Shown piece after piece: positions 60,950-64,000 of a stretch of 64,000 nt of DNA. The position numbers and the translations under genes were made by a program. The first letter of the stretch is position 1. The number at the start of each line of letters is the position of its first letter. Source of the stretch: Pseudomonadota bacterium (lineage in GTDB: Bacteria > Pseudomonadota > Alphaproteobacteria > Rhodobacterales > Rhodobacteraceae); assembly GCA_038533575.1 (NCBI GenBank), contig JBCAYL010000001.1:400226-464225 (forward strand), read 5' to 3'. The notes beneath the pieces are model-generated. The model was given only the letters and a program-made list of their open reading frames with translations. It made no database searches and had not been told where the DNA came from.

Positions 60950-62463
60950 TGCGCCGCCGCACGTTTCTTGCAGGAGCATTGGCCTCGGGGGCGTTGCCCA
61001 TCGGCGGGTGGGCGTCTGAGGCCCCAGAGAGCCTTGCAATCATCGCCGAACGGATGTCGAGGGCCCCGCATCGCGACCCCTCCATGCGTCTCGCGCCGCC
61101 CTTTGACGCCCTTACATACGACAGCTTTCGGGCCATCCGACCACGAGAGGGCGGTGCCGCAGGCATCCCCCTCGGAAGCGGCTACAGCGCCGACCTCCTG
61201 CCGCCGGGCTTCTATTTCAGGGACAAGGTGGACATCGAGATCGCGCAGGGCGGCGGGCTTCAGGCTGTCGGGTTTGACCCGGGCCTTTTCTCCTACGGGG
61301 CCCGCTACTTCGACGGAACCCCAGCGCTTTCTGACGAAGAGCGCGGCGAAATGGGCTTTTCGGGGCTGAGGCTGCGCGCGCCCTATCGCACACCGGGTAT
61401 TTCCGATGAGTTCTTCGTCACGCAAGGCGCCAGCTACTTTCGCGCTGTGTCCCGAGACACGCTTTACGGTCTGTCCTGCCGGGCCTTGGCGATCGGGACA
61501 GGAGGAAACGGTCCAGAGGAATTCCCGCTGTTCACCCGGCTGCGGCTCGGCGAAGCCTCGGGCGGAGCCGCGCGGCTCGATGCGCTGATTGAAAGCCCCT
61601 CGGTCACCGGGGCCGCGGAGCTCAGGATCGCACCGGGAGAGCCAACCATCGTGGATGTCGATCTGGTGTTGTTTCCGCGCGTGACGATCCTAGACGTCGG
61701 TCTTGCACCACTGACCTCGATGTACCTGAAGGGCCCGCTCCGGGCCGCGGTCTCGGATGATTTCCGTCCGCGTGTCCATGACAGCGACGCGCTGGAGATC
61801 GTTAACGGAGCGGGGGAACGCCTTTGGCGGCCCCTGTCCAATCCGGCAGCGCTTCAGACGTCGAGCTTTGTCGACGACGGGCCGTCGGGATTTGGCCTCG
61901 TGCAATCCCCCCGGAGTTTTGCCGCGTTCGAGGACCCAGAAGCCGCCTACCATCGCCGGCCCTCTGCCTGGGTTGAGCCACGGGGCGACTGGGGCGCGGG
62001 CCAAGTGATGCTGGTGGAGATCCCCACGGACGACGAGTTCTTCGACAATATCGTTGCCTTCTGGCGGCCTGATGCACCGCTCGCGGCGGGCGAGACCTAT
62101 CGCTTCTCCTACCGCGTTCACATCGGAGCGCAGCCCATGCCGCGCGCGGAAGGGGGAATCCGCATCGTGCAAAGCCGTTCCGGGCTGGTCCATGACCGCC
62201 CTGGTCGGCTGCAATACGTCGTGGATTTCGAAGGCCCGGGCGCGGAGACGCTCACCCCATTTCTACAGGCCTCTGCCGGTGATGTTCACGGCGTGTCGGC
62301 CTACCAGATCCCGGATCGGGGCCACCTGCGCGTGGGGTTCCAATTCGAGCCGGGCCTGGCACCGGTCGCGGAGCTTCGGCTCGTCCTGCGCGATCAGGGG
62401 CAAAGCCCGAAATCGCCGGTTTGGCTGCATCGGTGGACACCGGGCCGGGATGGGGGGCCCTAG
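60949..62463 (+). CDS. Periplasmic-glucan biosynthesis protein, OpgG/OpgD family
   Basis: 504 residues from ATG 60949. The N-terminus MRRRTFLAGALASGALPIGG is a twin-arginine-type signal, which in this family is characteristic of OpgD, whereas E. coli OpgG uses Sec. The MdoG domain follows: LTYDSFRAIRPREG, PPGFYFRDKVDIEIA, FSGLRLRAPYRTPG and the long beta-sandwich with ...WVEPRGDWGAGQVMLVEIP. The family shapes or releases osmoregulated periplasmic glucans after OpgH, and recent work assigns beta-1,2-glucanase activity to some members. The stop codon overlaps that of the convergent gene (shared ctag). Confidence 0.9.
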   Translation: MRRRTFLAGALASGALPIGGWASEAPESLAIIAERMSRAPHRDPSMRLAPPFDALTYDSFRAIRPREGGAAGIPLGSGYSADLLPPGFYFRDKVDIEIAQGGGLQAVGFDPGLFSYGARYFDGTPALSDEERGEMGFSGLRLRAPYRTPGISDEFFVTQGASYFRAVSRDTLYGLSCRALAIGTGGNGPEEFPLFTRLRLGEASGGAARLDALIESPSVTGAAELRIAPGEPTIVDVDLVLFPRVTILDVGLAPLTSMYLKGPLRAAVSDDFRPRVHDSDALEIVNGAGERLWRPLSNPAALQTSSFVDDGPSGFGLVQSPRSFAAFEDPEAAYHRRPSAWVEPRGDWGAGQVMLVEIPTDDEFFDNIVAFWRPDAPLAAGETYRFSYRVHIGAQPMPRAEGGIRIVQSRSGLVHDRPGRLQYVVDFEGPGAETLTPFLQASAGDVHGVSAYQIPDRGHLRVGFQFEPGLAPVAELRLVLRDQGQSPKSPVWLHRWTPGRDGGP

Positions 62464-63188
62464 GCGATCTCGATGCGGGCGAAGAGCGGCAGGTGGTCCG
62501 AGGCAACCCTCATGTCGTCCTGCCGGATCACCGCGGCCTCCAGTACCCGGGCCCCGTCCGCGGTAAGCGCCCCATCGAGCGGCAAAAGGGGGAAGGCCGC
62601 GGGGAAGCTCCGCCGTGGCGGGCCAGCGAATGCGCGCCCCGCCACGCGACCCGAGAACGCCAGACCGCGCCACGGCCGCCATTCATTGAGGTCACCGATC
62701 AGGAGAGTGGGGAGCCCTTCGCGTCGATCGAGGTGCTGACCAATGGCGCGCATCTGCGCCACCCGCAGCACCTGGGCCAGCGAGAGATGGGTCGCCACGA
62801 CCCGGAAGCCGCGATCAGCCCCCTCGCATGTCAGGACCACCGCGCCGCGCGGGTAGTGACCGGGTAGGTCCAACAGCGCGCCGTCGATGAGCCTCACCCG
62901 CTCGGAATGGAGGACGATCGTCCCGAGAAAGCCGTCACTTTCTGCGCCCCAGCGCAGGGTTGGAGAATGGTGCGCGGAGAGAAGCCCCGTGTCTTTCTCC
63001 AGTCGCTCGATATCCATGAGCGAGCGGTACGGGCGCTGCTCGCCATCTGCTTCCGTCAGGACGAGGAGATCGATGTCGCGCGTCCGGAGGAGGCCCGTGA
63101 GCGCGGTCTGGGTCCGGTCCGCATTGACTGTACCGTCTCGCCCGCGGCATCGGTGCACGTTCCAGGTCAGGCAATTGAGATGCAGCAT
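62460..63188 (-). CDS. Endonuclease/exonuclease/phosphatase-family protein
   Basis: 242 residues from ATG 63188 (MLHLNCLTWNVHRCRG); the frame opens to 63275, overlapping the decarboxylase gene, without a better start. Family motifs are LTWNVHRCRGRDG near the N-terminus, LLVLTEAD (metal Glu), VVATHLSL, LLIGDLNEWRPW and the C-terminal SDHLPLFARIEI with the catalytic His. It is a metal-dependent phosphodiesterase; DNA, sphingomyelin or inositol phosphates are all possible substrates for the family. Membrane-linked relatives often occur beside phospholipid genes, but nothing here settles the substrate. Confidence 0.85.
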   Translation of the reverse strand: MLHLNCLTWNVHRCRGRDGTVNADRTQTALTGLLRTRDIDLLVLTEADGEQRPYRSLMDIERLEKDTGLLSAHHSPTLRWGAESDGFLGTIVLHSERVRLIDGALLDLPGHYPRGAVVLTCEGADRGFRVVATHLSLAQVLRVAQMRAIGQHLDRREGLPTLLIGDLNEWRPWRGLAFSGRVAGRAFAGPPRRSFPAAFPLLPLDGALTADGARVLEAAVIRQDDMRVASDHLPLFARIEIA

Positions 63189-63249
63189 GGGGCGAGCACA
63201 GATCACATTCCTCGCGGCCGCACCAGTTGGGGCGCGCGTGGATCGGGCG

Positions 63250-64000
63250 TCAGGTCGCCAGCTCCTCGATGACACGTACGGCCAGGCTCACGTCTTCTTC
63301 CGTCGTGTGGAATTGCCCCACCTGGAAACGGATAACCTTGCGGCCGCGAAACGCGCCCTGCGTGAGGTAGATGCGACCGTCATTGTTGATCCGGTCCACC
63401 AACTCCTGCTGGGCGTCGTCGTCGCCGTCTCGGCGGAAGGTGAAGATCGAGAGCTGAGGCTCGGTGATGATCTCGAACCCGCCACGCCGGAGCGCGTCGC
63501 ACGCCATACGCGCCCAGAGGCAGTGGTTGCGCATCCGCTGCCGCAGGTCCTCGAGGCCGTAGGAGCGAAGCAGGAACCACAGCTTGAGCGCGCGGAAGCG
63601 ACGCCCGAGCGGGATCGTCCATTCGCTGTAATTCGTCACCGACGCCGACGTCTTGAGGTATTCGGGCTCGATCTTGAGCGTGTTCAATTGAGGCACCGGA
63701 TCGCGCAGGAATTGCAAGGAGCAGTCAAACTGTGCGCCGAGCCATTTATGGGGGTTCATCACCACGCTGTCGAAGCGCTCCGCGCCGCGCCAGATTGGCT
63801 CTCTCAGGTCGTCCGCGATCATCGCGGAGCCGGCCCATGCGGCGTCCAGATGGGTGTAGAGGTCTTCCTTCGCGGCCAGGGTGGCGATGGCGGGAAGGTC
63901 ATCGCAGGCCCCGATGCCGGTGCCGCCGGTGATGGCGATGATGCCCGCGGGGATATGGCCCTGGTCGCGATCGGCGGAAATCGCAGCGGCGAGCGCCTCG
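63250..64000 (-). CDS. PLP-dependent amino-acid decarboxylase (group II, 5' partial)
   Basis: The gene continues beyond the right edge; about 249 C-terminal residues are visible. TGGTGIGACDDLPAIA, LYTHLDAAWAGSAMIA and the PLP Lys in VVMNPHKWLGAQFDC follow the aromatic-L-amino-acid decarboxylase/tyrosine decarboxylase pattern. LGRRFRALKLWFLLRSYG and RMRNHCLWARMACDAL complete the fold-type I C-terminal domain. It decarboxylates an L-amino acid, probably aromatic, to an amine. The N-terminal substrate-selecting region is outside the window. Confidence 0.9.
   Translation of the reverse strand, partial: EALAAAISADRDQGHIPAGIIAITGGTGIGACDDLPAIATLAAKEDLYTHLDAAWAGSAMIADDLREPIWRGAERFDSVVMNPHKWLGAQFDCSLQFLRDPVPQLNTLKIEPEYLKTSASVTNYSEWTIPLGRRFRALKLWFLLRSYGLEDLRQRMRNHCLWARMACDALRRGGFEIITEPQLSIFTFRRDGDDDAQQELVDRINNDGRIYLTQGAFRGRKVIRFQVGQFHTTEEDVSLAVRVIEELAT

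Noticed and set aside
1-64000. CRISPR arrays, insertion sequences, prophage genes or integrase/attachment sites
   Set aside because: No regularly spaced repeats, transposase, integrase or phage structural frames were seen on either strand; repeats within the FG tail and the RTX/cadherin protein are coding repeats.

Overview
This 64 kb window is high-GC, densely coded DNA from an alphaproteobacterium, most likely Rhodobacterales (Roseobacter/Paracoccus type). The main support is an intact bhcRABCD cluster for the beta-hydroxyaspartate cycle, with osmoregulated-periplasmic-glucan genes and a type I secretion/RTX adhesin locus also fitting. Many adjacent genes overlap by ATGA or TGATG, which suggests polycistronic operons. 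I see no rRNA, convincing tRNA, CRISPR array, insertion sequence or prophage gene. All assignments come from reading the sequence; no database search was run.

Layout. 0-2.6 kb: the 3' part of a peptidoglycan-binding-like protein with an unusual Phe-Gly/Gln-rich tail, convergent with an unidentified secreted protein across a bidirectional terminator. 2.9-8.9 kb: a GntR regulator with its own palindrome, then a tightly coupled DapA-family lyase, a PuuC-like aldehyde dehydrogenase, a non-pyrrolysine MttB-family methyltransferase and a PuuB-like FAD amine oxidase. This looks like an undescribed catabolic route for an N-methylated amine or betaine. 8.9-18.5 kb: a LysR regulator divergent from maleylacetate reductase, a complete branched-chain-amino-acid-type ABC importer, a TfdB-like phenol hydroxylase and an intradiol (hydroxyquinol-type) dioxygenase, together a self-contained uptake and degradation operon for a hydroxylated aromatic. 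18.5-23.9 kb: bhcR divergent from bhcABCD, which assimilates glyoxylate.

23.9-28.5 kb: a leftward operon of a SulP-type transporter carrying STAS and cyclic-nucleotide-binding domains, a DUF3307 membrane protein, and a patatin-like esterase that also has a cyclic-nucleotide-binding domain. 28.7-40.5 kb: TolC, ABC exporter and HlyD genes of a type I secretion system, a convergent CHASE2 class III adenylate cyclase, and a 1488-residue FecR/cadherin-like/vWA/RTX surface protein that is the probable cargo. 40.5-45.5 kb: an enoyl-CoA hydratase gene broken by one in-frame TGA, an acyl-CoA synthetase, and a membrane-bound nucleotide-sugar 4,6-dehydratase.

45.5-56.3 kb: a leftward set (LPG-synthase-like membrane protein, FkbM methyltransferase, glgB, probable glucosylglycerol hydrolase) divergent from a carbohydrate ABC importer of the GgtABCD/MalEFGK type, consistent with import and turnover of a glucosylglycerol-like compatible solute. 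56.3-62.5 kb: a membrane sulfatase-fold enzyme and a CDP-alcohol phosphatidyltransferase, divergent from cytochrome b561, an OpgH-type glucosyltransferase and an OpgG/OpgD-type periplasmic protein, apparently a periplasmic-glucan locus with candidate substituent-adding enzymes. The window ends with an endonuclease/exonuclease/phosphatase-family protein and the 3' part of a PLP-dependent decarboxylase.

The least explained unit is the MttB-family operon at 2.9-8.9 kb. The glucosylglycerol locus, the FG-repeat protein and the cyclic-nucleotide-linked transporter/esterase pair also deserve follow-up.
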